NCBI GenBank assembly: GCA_039707465.1
Contig: CM077643.1
Location: forward strand, 322,033,919 to 322,097,918
Origin: Rhabdophis nuchalis
Lineage: Eukaryota > Chordata > Lepidosauria > Squamata > Natricidae
DNA length: 64,000 nucleotides
Direction of reading: 5' to 3'
Under the pieces are notes generated by a model that did no database searches, had not been told where the DNA came from, and saw only the letters and a program-made list of their open reading frames with translations. Positions 12,001 to 22,335 of this stretch are shown here, piece by piece; position 1 is the first letter of the stretch; every line of letters begins with the position of its first letter. Made by a program: the position numbers and the translations under genes.

Positions 12001-14983
12001 GCAATTCCAGGATATGACTGTTTCCAAATTAAAGCTCTGATCTTCAGTAATTCAGAGACATCATTTATGGAAATAACTGTACATAGATTTGAAATGGAGA
12101 TTCCATACTAACTAGGCAGCCAATTTAGTGTAGTAATTAAGGCATCAAGCTAAATAAGATATAAAGCCAATTGTGTGATTTTTTTGTTGGTCAGCCCTAA
12201 GAAAAAAGTAAGGGCAAGCTACTTTGAAAAACTTCTAACCTTTCCATCCACCTACCTAATCTGGAAATATATTGTCTCGCTAGGCCAGAGGTGTCAAACT
12301 CAAGGCCCTGGAGCCAGATCCCACCTGCATGGGGCTTAATCTGACCCATGGGGCTGCCCTGGAGACAGTGAAGGGCTAGCCTGCAATGCTTCTGCCAGCA
12401 AAAATGTGCTCTCGAGCTCCGTTTTCGGCTGCCACAGCCTTCTGCAACCCTTCACTAGTGAAAACGAGTCCTCCCGAGCTCTGTTTTCACTGGCAGAGGA
12501 TTGCTGGAGGCTGGCAGCCAAAAACGGAGCTTGGTAGCCTGATTTTGCTTGCAGAGAGTTCGGGCCATCGCTGGCGCCCTCCACAGGAGTGACATCAAAC
12601 TATCCACAGTCACCCTGGCCATGTCCAGCTCGGCCCCCCAAGGTCAAACAAAACTGTGATGTGGCCCTCAATGAAATCAACTTTGACACCCTGCACTAGG
12701 CCATTCTGTTCCCTAACATCTTTGCATTAATATATAGTAAGATACCAGGAACGGAATGGATTCTGTTCTTTGTAGAGGCAGATATATATAAGATTTCATT
12801 GATAAAAAGTAGTTTAGGATAATTTTCAGAGAATCTGGTGCATTTTGAAGATATAATCTATGCTCTCTCATTTGATAGTCTAATGTTGGTTTGGTTGTTT
12901 TTTTTAGATACTGATGCTGATTCGAAATCCAAAAGATGTTGCTGTATCTTTTTTCCATTTTTCAAACAACTTCAGTCCTTTTCCTCCCTATGATACATTT
13001 GAAGAGTTCTTCCGAGCTTTCATGATAGGAAGAAGTAAATTTTCTATTCATTCCAATTATTAATGTCTGTAGATATCTACACTTGTTTATCTTGATTATT
13101 ACTTTTATTGATTAGTGTATGCTTTGTTCAAGCAGAGACACTTCAAACTCAAATTCAGGTTCTAAACTTTTTTCAATAAATTATAGTTAATCCCATGAAC
13201 AAAGACCTTTTCTGATATAGGAACAAATAATGTTTGAAAAGAGCAGCAAATGTTTCTCATTGCCTGAGTCCAGTCTCCTTCCCAGGGTTGCTATTGGGGG
13301 GAAAAAATAAGAAGGTGTGCTATATATGAAGCCTTGAGCACCTGCATAAAAGGTAGAATATAAATCCCAACTAATAAATCAATAGAATAGCAGAAAAATA
13401 TGTTACATATTTTTCGGCTCATCACCAGAGACCATCTAGACAGCAAGCCAAGAGTTCCGTTGTGTAATTTTTTTAGATATGTGTGTTAGTTTTATGAGCT
13501 GATCAATAAATAAATTAGAGAGACCAGGATAGATCTATTTCGAGGTTATTAGCTCTCATCAGCTGGCCATACCCTTTACTGGGATTCAAACCGGGGCTGT
13601 TTTGCATATCAGGCAGAAGCCTAGCAATTCAGCCAAGCCGGCTCTCCTTATTGCATCAGCTGAGACAGGGGTATTTAGTATAGGTATTTTTTTCACAACA
13701 TCCTGTTAAGAGGCCCCAATTAAGGTAGGAGACATACTGTTTCCTTTCCTGCCTTTCGGCTCATCATCAGAGACCATCTAGACAGCAAGCCAAGAGTTCC
13801 GTTGTGTAATTTTTTTAGATATGTGTGTTAGTTTTATGAGCTGATCAATAAATAAATTAGAGAGACCAGGATAGATCTATTTTGAGCTTATTAGCTCTCA
13901 TCAGCTTCTGCCTGATATGCAATATATGTTAGATTTTTTAAGGGCTGAAAATAAAGAGACCAGGATGGATCCATTTCAGGCTTATTAGCCTTCTTCAGCT
14001 GCCCATACTCCTTCTACTGGGATTTGAACCGGTGCTTTCCAGCATATGAGGCAGGCTTCTCTATGCCTTGAGCTATCCGGTATCCCTGATACATCAGCCA
14101 ATCTAACACATATCTAAAAAATGTCACACAGCAGTAATCTAATTGGTTCTCTGTCTGGATGATCTCTAGGTTGAGTCGAAGGGCAGAGAGGGAGGACGTT
14201 AAGTCTCCTCCCCTTAAAGGGACCCTTGAACAGGAGCTGTGATAATATTCTCTCATTTAAGAGTCCTGTAAATTGGCTGATGTATCAGGGATACCGGATA
14301 GCTCAAGGCATAGAGAAGCCTGCCTCATATGCGGGAAAGCACCGGTTCAAATCCCAGTAGAAGGAGTATGGCCAGCTGAAGAAGGCTAATAAGCCTGAAA
14401 TGGATCCATCCTGGTCTCTTTATTTTCAGCCCTTAAAAATCTAACCTGATTGGTCTCATTTGTATGTTTCTCCTTATTTTAAATTTCAATGGCTTGGGTG
14501 GAGGGTGGGGCTCGTCTGTTGGTCAGTGCTGGTTTCCAGATGTCTGGTAGGCGGGAGGTGTCATCACGTTTGTTCATATTGTTAGGTTGCTTCTCTATTT
14601 CAATGGCTTCTCTGATTATTCTCCTGTTCAGCTGTTCAGCCTTGGAGATCATTTTAGTTCCTTGAAAGTCAATGTCATGTCCTGTAATTTTGAAATGCTG
14701 ATAAAGAGATGAGATATGACATTGACTTTCAAGGAACTAAAATGATTGCAGCCCAGGTTCAAATCCCAGTGGGGAGTGTGGCCAACTGATGAGAGCTAAT
14801 AAACTCGAAATAGATCTATCTTGGTCTCTCAAATTTAAATTTATTGATCAGCTCATAAAACTAACATATATATATAAGCCACTATATATTGGCTCAAGGC
14901 ATAGAAAGGCTTGCCTGATATGCTGGAAAGTGCCGGTTCAAATCCCAGTAGAAGGAGTATGGCCAGCTGAAGAGGGCTAATAA

Positions 14984-15027
<44 letters not shown>

Positions 15028-17516
15028 TATTGGCTTAAATCTAGTTAAAAATATTTAGCACAAAAAAAAAACCCTCGAGAGTGTTATTTAGATGGAAGGT
15101 TTAGAATAATAATAATCATATTAATTTTCCAATTAACATATTGCTTGTTTATGCTCATATTATAAATCATATCAGAACTGAGTAAGTACTACTGGCATCT
15201 ATGCAAAACTATAATTTCTAAGTTTCCTAAATGTGGTATTAACACAAAATTAAACACTGGCAATGATGTTAATTTGTATGTGATTTTCATATATAAATTG
15301 ATTACTAACACACAACATACCAGACATAAATAAAAAGAATAGAATATTTTTTCTAGATAATAGCAATATTCAGGGACATTAGAACTAAGGAAAAAGGACT
15401 GGAAGAAGATAAAATCTGTAGAGCTGATATTCAGAGATCAGCTGAAATTTTCAAGTCATATACATCTTTATGTCAGTTATCAATGTTGTTATAACATGGT
15501 CTTATTTTTTATTTTATTTTAATAGTGCCCTGGGGATCCTATATAGAGTATCTTTGTACATGGAACCAGTATGTTGCTAAAGAAAATGTCCTGCCAATAA
15601 CATATGAAGAGATAAAAGAGGTACAGTTAATATTGTTCAGATATATGGATTCTTATATTCATAAACAGCAATGAATGGAAAAACGATGTGAGTTTCAGGG
15701 TGTAGTAGGAATTTAAAACCAGATCTTTCTGGAACAAATCAGATCAGAATTCTAATCCATTGCAGAATCCATTCCAGATATCAATTAAGCTTTCCCAACA
15801 TTTCTGCGAGAGTATAGAGGACCTATGACCTCCAAGTTTCCTGAGAAAATTCATGAAGTTTATAATTAAGAAAGACCCATGATCCTCCAGCAGATAGCGA
15901 GTATGATTTTCAGCTAAGGAAACCCCGTGTTTGTTTATTGTTTCTTTTCCCCCCAACAATTATTTTACCCCTTTTTGCTTTGGGGAAGAAGTAGAAATAA
16001 CAGTGCCAACCAGCCAACCATAGCATAAACCATTGTCCATCAACATGGAATGACATGAAACGTAGCTTTGGGAAATTTGCTCCTTGAAATTGTGTGTGTG
16101 TGTGTGTGTACATATATTTATACATTTATTTATATATTCATGTAGAGCTTTCATTTATATACTTCGCATGAATGTAGAATATAGCCATAGCATTTAGAAT
16201 GAGAAAACCAAAGGGAACCTTAGACATGAAATGATGCAAATATATTGCATATTTGCCTTCCTAAAGTTGGTCAGATATCTTTCTTAAAAATGGGACATAA
16301 AATAAATGAGAGTTTTTTTTCACCAGCAGTACAAATTGATCCCTTTTTCAGGACCCAGCTTTTGGAATCAAAAAGATTTCCACATTTCTTGAACTGAACT
16401 TAAATGAGGAAGACTTTCAGGGTGTTGCAGAAAGAAGCACATTCAAGACAATGAAAGAAAAATCTAAAATAACCCATGGAGATGTTGGTGAAGCTGTTTT
16501 CCGGAAAGGTAACTTGAAAATCAGTAATGTTGCATTTGTTATGTCATGGAGGCTACTGGTAAATATGACATCTTATTTTAGTGAGAGTTAATTATTCATA
16601 CCCATTCCATAGACTGGGGAAATGATATGGAATTATAACTAATTTGCTTTTGAGCATCTGCATTTAAAAAAAAAGAATCAAGAATTCAACAGCCATCACA
16701 AAATGCATGATCAAATCGATTAACTTAAAAAAGAATTATGATTTGTTTTTTAGACTATAGAAAAAATAAACTTTTATTATTATTTTAAATAGAAGTGGTC
16801 ACAAATTGAGAGAAGCATAATGATTACAAATCCGGTTAGCCGTGCTTGAGTTTAATCTATCTGTAATGATTTGAGGATGAATAAACTCCCAACCTCAAAA
16901 TCCTATGTCCATGGTTGCTCCAATTTTAAAGAGGGAGAGAGAAGTAATAGTTGTACAATGCTTACTGCATCTCTGAGTAATACTTGATAATAACTGTATA
17001 TACTTTAATTACAGAAATGTGCCAAAGATTTTAAAAAGTACTTTTAAAATCAAATATGTAGTATCTGTATTAATCTGTTGCTCCTGCTAATTCACTGATG
17101 TTTATATAGAGAGACATAGTGATTCATTCATTCATTCAACTTCTATAATCTCCCAGTTCAACCAAGTAGTTAAAAATTAATTGGTGAGTTTGGTGGATGG
17201 ATGTTAATGTACCCAGAAAAGCAGATATGGAGCATTTGCAAAATAACACTTGTAAAACATCTAATTACTATTTATTTCTCTGAGTATTCAGTAGTATTGC
17301 AGGTTTTAGTTTAGGCAAATACTTATTGACATTACAAGATGTGTGGTTTTCATATAAAAAAAGGAAAATAATTGTTTGTTTTCAGGTGGAGTAAGTGACT
17401 GGAAAACACATTTTAGTGAAGCAAACAACAAAGAGATGGACACCATATTTAAAGAGCGCTTAGAAGGAACCAAAGTGGGAAAATTGATAAACTATGATCG
17501 TTACTGCAAGATATGA
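9053..17516 (+). CDS. SULT6B1: Cytosolic sulfotransferase copy 2, complete (SULT6B1-like)
   Basis: The seven exons are 9053-9254, 10890-11026, 11644-11733, 12908-13034, 15526-15620, 16352-16508 and 17386-17516 (TGA). All junctions are GT/AG and the phases agree, giving 312 residues, close to the roughly 300 usual for SULT6B1. The enzyme class transfers the sulfuryl group from PAPS to a hydroxyl or amine acceptor in the cytosol. Visible motifs are the PAPS 5'-phosphosulfate loop at residues 63-71 (GYCKSGTNW, where the family normally has Pro at 65), the catalytic His127 in FTHLRP, the 3'-phosphate motif RNPKDVAVSFFHF from 149, and RKGGVSDWK at 268-276, where Ser replaces the usual second Gly. 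The start ATG has the favourable context gaaATGG. The family assignment is firm. Activity is uncertain because of Cys65 and Ser273. Confidence 0.88.
10072..10127. repeat. Compound tetranucleotide microsatellite
   Basis: Short adjoining runs of (GGTC)n, (CTGC)n and (TAGC)n lie in intron 1 of copy 2. Confidence 0.8.
12278..12701. mobile_element. hAT-type non-autonomous element in intron 3 of copy 2
   Basis: The element spans 12286-12693 (408 bp). It begins CAGAGGTGTCAAACTC and ends with the imperfect inverse (tttgacaccctg). An 8-bp target duplication, cgctaggc/cactaggc, lies at 12278-12285 and 12694-12701, as expected for hAT transposition. It has no coding capacity. The orthologous insertion is shared by copy 3 (30194-30597), so it predates the duplication. 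Confidence 0.85.
13415..15030. repeat. Cluster of tRNA-derived SINE copies in intron 4 of copy 2
   Basis: A 150-bp segment is repeated directly at 13415-13564 and 13757-13906. Around it are several copies of a SINE with a tRNA-like head: box A-like TAGCTCAAGGCATAGAG and box B-like GGTTCAAATCC, in plus orientation near 14290-14350 and 14885-14950 and in minus orientation near 13580-13650 and 14020-14090. Two copies form a large inverted repeat (about 13928-14105 against 14266-14446). A further perfect 28-bp inverted repeat lies at 14651-14678/14716-14743. The block ends in (TA)n at about 14987-15022. None of it is present in copy 3's intron 4. Confidence 0.75.
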
Positions 17517-17586
17517 AGGTCAAGGAAAACAGCCATCCCTTCTAAAAGGATTCCATTCTCAGAAACAAGGCATTCTATTTACTTGT

Positions 17587-17592
17587 AATAAA
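17587..17592 (+). terminator. AATAAA polyadenylation signal of copy 2
   Basis: AATAAA lies about 70 bases after the stop codon, in the same position as in copy 1. Confidence 0.6.
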
Positions 17593-17723
17593 TTTATGAT
17601 TTTTATGTAATCTCTGTATGAAAAGGGAATATAAATTATTTCAAGAGTTTTCTGACAACATTTCTATAAATTTCTAAGCTACAAATGGCTAAACCGCATT
17701 ACTTAATCCTGCTGATAGCATAT

Positions 17724-18254
17724 TTTTATTATTTATTTTATTTATTTATTTAAATTTGTATCCCGCCCTTCTCCACAGAGGACCCAGGGCGGCGCACAGG
17801 AAATTTAAAAAACATACAAAATACAATAAATATAATTTAAAAGACTATTAAATAAACCTATCCTGCGCTAAAACCAAAATTTAAAAACCCAATTTAAAAC
17901 TACCTAAAAGTCCCCATGGGAGGTTAGGCTAGGCCGGCTTGTTGAAACAAATATGTCTTGAGACATTGGCGGAAGATGCGGAGGTCGGTGATGGTACATA
18001 ATTCAGGGGGTAGGTCATTCCAGAGGGCTGGCCCCGCCACAGAGAAGGCTCTTCCCCTGGGTGTCGCCAGTCGGCATTGTCCGGCCGATGGCACCCTGAG
18101 AAGGCCCTCTCTGTGGGAGCGTATCGATCTAAGGGATGTATGGGGCAGGAGGCGGTCTCACATATAACTAGGCCCCGAGCCATGGAGCGCTTTAAAGATA
18201 GTTGTTGATAGTTGAAATATACATTTCTATTCAGAGTTATGACAAAATATTTTA
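17724..18254 (-). mobile_element. L2-group LINE 3' fragment
   Basis: The plus strand begins with the 3' tail in reverse ('tataccccgcc'-type, here with atcccgcccttctccac) and continues into the inverted end of an L2-type ORF2, which translates on the minus strand to fragments such as REGLLRVPSAGQ and LWNDLPPE with frameshifts. It interrupts the flank of copy 2 relative to copy 1. Confidence 0.75.
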
Positions 18255-18920
18255 GAAATATAAGACAATTGTATAGATATTAGAAAGAAATCTTAAATGT
18301 AAGCTTTTATTGTATCAACAAGCTCTTAATCACACCAATTCTTCGAGCATACATAAGTTTGTGTGTGTTTATTTATTCACACACACAAATATACACAGAT
18401 TTTCATACATACTATTAAATACTGAAATCAATTTGAAATGAATTATGTATTGTTCATTGACAACTTAATCATAAATCCTAACCGAAAATTAATTGATTGG
18501 CTGTCTCCAAGCTGAATGATTGCCAGTAATAGGAAGTTACACACCAACACAGATGGAGAGAAAAGAAGGAAAAATAAGGGAAGCCACCAGATCATGGGAT
18601 GTTGCACATAACAATTACACAGAAGTCATTTAACAATAGCAATGTGACTTGCTGCAACTGCTATCATAAGTCAATACAGCGGATTAGCCATAACAGCATT
18701 CTTTTCTGAGAGTCAAGGACACTCAGCTTGCACCTGGATTGGAGTGACTGGGGGTTGTCTCCCTTTGGGACATTGCAATGATTGGAGTATGTGATGGACT
18801 TGTCAGTGCAGGGGGTGGATCTTTGACTTTCTTTTAGGTGGGGAAAGAACTCTCAGATTTGGGTTTTCCCAAATGTGCTATATAAATAAAAATGTAACAA
18901 TAGTTTGTTCAAAACTGCTA
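18255..18920. other. Intergenic, no gene
   Basis: To about 18660 this is the duplicated 3' flank of the sulfotransferase. The stretch 18661-18920 is unclassified and has no partner elsewhere in the window; it may be a repeat I do not recognise. Confidence 0.5.
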
Positions 18921-19984
18921 ACCTCAGAAAGTTCTGCATCAATCGCTTCCAAATTTTCACACAAAGTTCCTTAGAAATACAGACCAATGATATGTATAGA
19001 TTGTGTAGATGTCTCACCTGTGCCAGGTAAATGCCACGCAAATGTAAAAGTGCAGCTCTTCTGCGTGTTTCCCTCACTCGCTCACTCACCCCCTCTTTTT
19101 CGCGGGTCCTCCCACTTGGCCACTTCTGCTGCATCACATGCACCTGGAGCGGTCTGCATCGCTGCCCCTCCCCTGCACTTCTACATCATCAGCGCAACGG
19201 TCGCCTCCTATAGTTGCCATGAGAAGAGTAGTGGGTGTAACTTCTCGTGCACACTGAGAAAAGAGGTACTCACAAAAACTCTGTTCTGAAAAGGGCAGGG
19301 GGTGGGAGGCAGAGATGGAGCGGAGCCTCCCGCTGCATCACGTGACGCCGACAGGCTTTTAATGTTTACATTTGAGACATGCGGCCCACGACACTGCTCC
19401 TCTCGCACGCTCCTCTATCGTCGCCTCAGTGGCTGCCCCCTCCTCAGCAGCCTCCCCCTCCGCCTTCCCACCATTCTGTCCTCCCGGTGGCCATTTTGCC
19501 TCTCCTTGTGCCTTCAGGGCCCTACCACCCACCGCTGCCATCATGCCGAGCCATGAGGAGAGTGTTCAGAAGGAGCCACCGCCACCGCCTCTGCTCAATC
19601 TAGAGCGCCCATGATGACACCAGCCTGCGCCTGGACAGGGAGCTGAGACTGCCACCGCCACCCTCCTGCTCTTTGCCAAGGCCAGCGGCGGCAGCGCCAC
19701 AGGACACTTGGCTCATGGAAGGTCAGCTGCCTCCACCCTGACCATGGAGGACCTGGTGGTAGAGGTGTGCGGCTCCAATGGGGCCTTCAACAAGGTGATG
19801 CTAGTGGGGTGTGTGGGTGGGCTGACTAGGCCCCAGAGGGCACTATGAAGGAGGGGAGGTCATCCCTTCACCTGAGCCCCTCCGTCCATCCTGTCCCAAA
19901 AAGTGCCCTCACTTCACCAGAGCCGACTGCCCCGAAGTCGAAAGTTGCACTTTCGCTGGCCCTTCCTTTCTTTTGGACAAGGGG
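18921..19984 (+). repeat. CpG-rich duplicated block carrying an FMR1-like first exon (copy 1)
   Basis: This is nearly identical to 32935-34003. The block is much richer in G+C and CpG than its surroundings. It contains CCACCGCCACCGCC- and CGGCGG-type runs, a perfect E-box in CATCACGTGACGCC at about 19336, and ends inside what reads as an intron following the exon at 19744-19794. This looks like the promoter, 5' UTR, first exon and intron start of a housekeeping-type gene copied here at DNA level. Confidence 0.7.
19744..19794 (+). pseudogene. FMR1: FMR1/FXR-family first coding exon fragment (copy 1)
   Basis: The 51-bp exon starts at an ATG in the context gaccATGG and encodes MEDLVVEVCGSNGAFNK, followed at once by GT (gtgatg). 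The family's N-terminus is MEELVVEVRGSNGAFYK-like, beginning the first Tudor/Agenet domain of the RNA-binding protein FMRP. The FMR1 first coding exon also ends after this Lys. Arg to Cys and Tyr to Asn are changes at normally conserved positions. No second exon follows: within 200 bp the sequence runs into a Gypsy fragment. It is therefore a detached duplicate and is non-functional as FMRP. The family call rests on recognising a short motif. Confidence 0.6.
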
Positions 19985-21090
19985 AGCTTTGCCCCCAGTG
20001 CCAGGAATCGCGCCCCTTGCCGCCCAAATCCCCTCCCCAGGAATGGGACCGCCCCTCCGCCCCATGGGCACGCGTCCATATCGACTTTGCTGGCCCGTTC
20101 CAGGGCCAGACGTTCTTAGTCGTTGTGGACGCATATTCTAAATGGCTAGAAGTTATTAGGATGTCATCCACCACCTCTGAAGCCGTTATTTCTGCGCTCA
20201 GACGGTTGTTCGCCACCCATGGCCTCCCCGACTTACTCGTCTCTGACAACAGGCCCCAATTAACTTCCACCTCATTTGAAGGGTTTTTAGCATCCTTGGG
20301 AATTCGCCATGCCTTGATTGCCCCTTATCACGCGGCCAGTAATGGCTTGGCCGAACAAATGGTGCGCACGACCAAGGAAGCGTTGGCCAAAATGGGGCCT
20401 GCAAATTGGCAGGAGAGGATTGACACGTTCCTACTGGCCAACCATGCCACTCCATGCCCATCATCCAACAGAAGCCCCGCGGAGTTACTCATGGGGCGTA
20501 GGCTTAGGACATGCCTAGATAGGCTGCACCCCGCGTATGCCCCTGAGGTCCCCTTGGACTCCTCTGGAGCGGCCAGAGAATTTAGCCCGGGGCAGCTAGT
20601 CTACGTTAGGAACTATGATGGCCATCCCCTCTGGTTGCCGGGCTCTGTCATTGACCAAACGGGGCCCTGCTCTTTCAGGGTGAAGCTGGAGGACGGGAGG
20701 ACCTGGAGGCGACACCGCGACCAGCTTCGGGCCAGGAAGGAGCAGGCCGGCTCAGGCTCCGCGGAATGCCCACGGGGAGCAGAGGACGACCTCGCCGCCG
20801 ACAGACGCTCCGAAAGACCGAGCGAGAACTTACCTGGGGAGTTGGGCCAACTCCAGCAGCAGCAGCATCAGCAGCAGCAGCAGCAGAGTCCGGGTCATCC
20901 CAGCAAGCCGCGGGAGCGAAGTACCACCGCAGATCCGGTACCGGCGGTGCGAGGCCCGGGCAGCGGCCCACCAACTCCAGGGAATGAAGCCTTGCCGGAA
21001 TTGCTGCGGTCCTTGAGGACTAGACGAAGGCCGGCGTATTTGCAAGACTACGCTTGCGCAAACTCAGTGGGGAGGGGTGTTGTGTTCTGA
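19985..21090 (+). CDS. Ty3/Gypsy integrase fragment
   Basis: An open frame carries the end of the zinc-binding domain (CPQC near 19990-20005), the catalytic core with the D,D-35-E residues visible as HIDFAG, VSDNRP and NGLAEQMV, and a C-terminal SH3-like domain (LWLPGSVIDQTGPCSFRVKL). After this comes a low-complexity tail with a CAG-encoded poly-Gln run interrupted by one His (about 20855-20887), ending at TGA 21088-21090. Integrase joins retrotransposon cDNA to host DNA. The frame upstream of 19985 is host sequence fused by chance. The N-terminal part is missing, so no functional protein is expected. Confidence 0.8.
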
Positions 21091-21320
21091 GCATGCGCAG
21101 TTCAAAGTTAATTTGGCGGGACTGGCGCTCACAGCCGATTGGCGGAGCCATCTGACAGCTCGCTATAAAAGCGAGCTGTCAGACGGCAGCCGCAAGCTGT
21201 TCCTGTCAGAAGCCTGAAGTTCCCAGTTGGCCGTTGCGTTACGAATAAAGTTGTTAGCCTTTATTCCTCGCCTGGACCTCAGTCATTCGAGCGCCCACGT
21301 ATAGTTCTGAGTATAGAACA
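21083..21320 (+). repeat. 3' LTR of the Gypsy fragment
   Basis: The LTR begins TGTTCTGAG and ends TATAGAACA, giving six-base inverted ends. It is preceded by a purine-rich tract (gtggggagggg, about 21068-21078) that would prime plus-strand synthesis. It contains a CCAAT-type motif in reverse (gattgg, about 21137), a TATA box at 21164-21170 and AATAAA at 21244-21249. Confidence 0.75.
21152..21182. promoter_or_regulatory. LTR TATA box inside a perfect 12-bp inverted repeat
   Basis: CTGACAGCTCGC (21152-21163) and GCGAGCTGTCAG (21171-21182) are exact reverse complements and enclose TATAAAA. The core promoter of this LTR therefore forms the loop of a potential cruciform or RNA hairpin. A related, less perfect structure is in the LTR at 54431-54656. 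Confidence 0.7.
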
Positions 21321-21343
21321 CTTCCTTTCTTTTGGACAAGGGG

Positions 21344-22335
21344 GGCTATAGGGGAAGGGAGGGAGGATCTGATGGTCACTGGGAGGGAGGGGGGCAGGAG
21401 GAGGTTTTATTTTATTTTATTCTATTCAAATTTATACCCCTCACCTTCTCCAAAAAGGACCCAGGGCGGCGCAAAGGAAATTTAAAACAATACATATATA
21501 ACAAAAATACAAATTTTAAAAAGCTATTAAATCCATGCCCTGTGCTAAAATAGTATAAAATCCCCCTAATTAAAATCTATCTAAAAACAGTCAAAAACGG
21601 GAGGTTATGCTAGGCCGGCTTGTTGGAAAAGGTGCGTTTTAAGATGCTGGCGGAAGAGGCGGAGGTCTGAGGTGGTACGCAGTTCGGGGGGCAGGTTGTT
21701 CCAGAGGGTAGGGCCCACCACAGAGAAGGCCCTTCCACTGGGTGTCGCCAACTGGCATTGCCCAGCTGAAGGCACCCTGAGAAGGCCCTCTCTGTAAGAG
21801 CGGATCGGTCGAAGGGATGTATGGGGCAGAAGACGGTCTCGCATATAACTAGGCCCCGAGCCATGGAGCACTTTGAAGATGGTCATCAAAACCCTGAAGC
21901 GCACCCGAAAGGCCAGATGTAGCCAGTGCAGCTCGTGCAGGAGAGTTGTTATGTGGAAATGCCTGGAGGCTCCCGTAATCACCCGCGCGGCCGCATTCTG
22001 GACTAGCTGTAACCTTCGAGTGCACCTCAAGGGGAGCCCCATGTAGAGAGTGTTACAGTAGTCAAGCCGGGATGTCACGAAGTTGCCTGGGGGAATCTGG
22101 AGAGGCAAGGAGGAAGATAGGTAGAGGAAAAGAGAAGGAGAAATACAGTAAGTAGGCAGGTAGAGGGATAGATGAAAGGGGGGAATACAGTAGTTAGGTA
22201 GGAAGGTAGGTAGATAGGTAGAGGTATAGAGAGAGAAGGTGAGAAATACGGTAGGTAGATACGTAGGTAGGTAGGTAGGTAGGTAGGTAGGTAGGTAGGT
22301 AGGTAGGTAGGTAGAGGGAGAAAGGGAAAAATACA
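21344..22335 (-). mobile_element. L2-group LINE fragment plus TAGG-type satellite (unit 1)
   Basis: On the minus strand an L2-type ORF2 C-terminus is open for about 150 residues (TSRLDYCNTLYMGLP, NAAARVITGASRH, LHELHWLHLAFRVRF, LWNNLPPEL). Its 3' tail lies at about 21410-21480. Its upstream side (22100-22335) is a (TAGG)n-rich array containing the reverse complement of the linker seen at 1-1684. Sister copies are at 24133-24837 and 34060-34985. Confidence 0.8.

Larger units (their letters stand above)
19985..21320 (+). mobile_element. Ty3/Gypsy retrotransposon 3' fragment (integrase + LTR)
   Basis: The insertion contains the end of pol and a 3' LTR only; gag, protease, RT and the 5' LTR are absent. 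It is flanked by a direct repeat of about 20-23 bp (19962-19984 and 21321-21343, core ttcctttcttttggacaagg). The sister block in unit 2 has a single copy of this repeat at about 33981-34000 and no insertion. A target duplication of this length is far longer than the 4-6 bp made by Gypsy integrases, so the fragment probably did not enter by normal integration. Confidence 0.8.

Noticed and set aside
14290..14350. tRNA-like sequence with A and B boxes in intron 4 of copy 2, and similar ones at 50725 and 58345
   Set aside because: They are heads of SINEs with attached bodies and tails and are repeated in both orientations. They do not fold into complete tRNA cloverleaves, so they are not tRNA genes.
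19302..19614. Several overlapping open frames on both strands in the CpG-rich block
   Set aside because: Low-complexity, mutually overlapping frames in a 5' UTR/promoter-like region. Only the 51-bp exon at 19744 shows family similarity.
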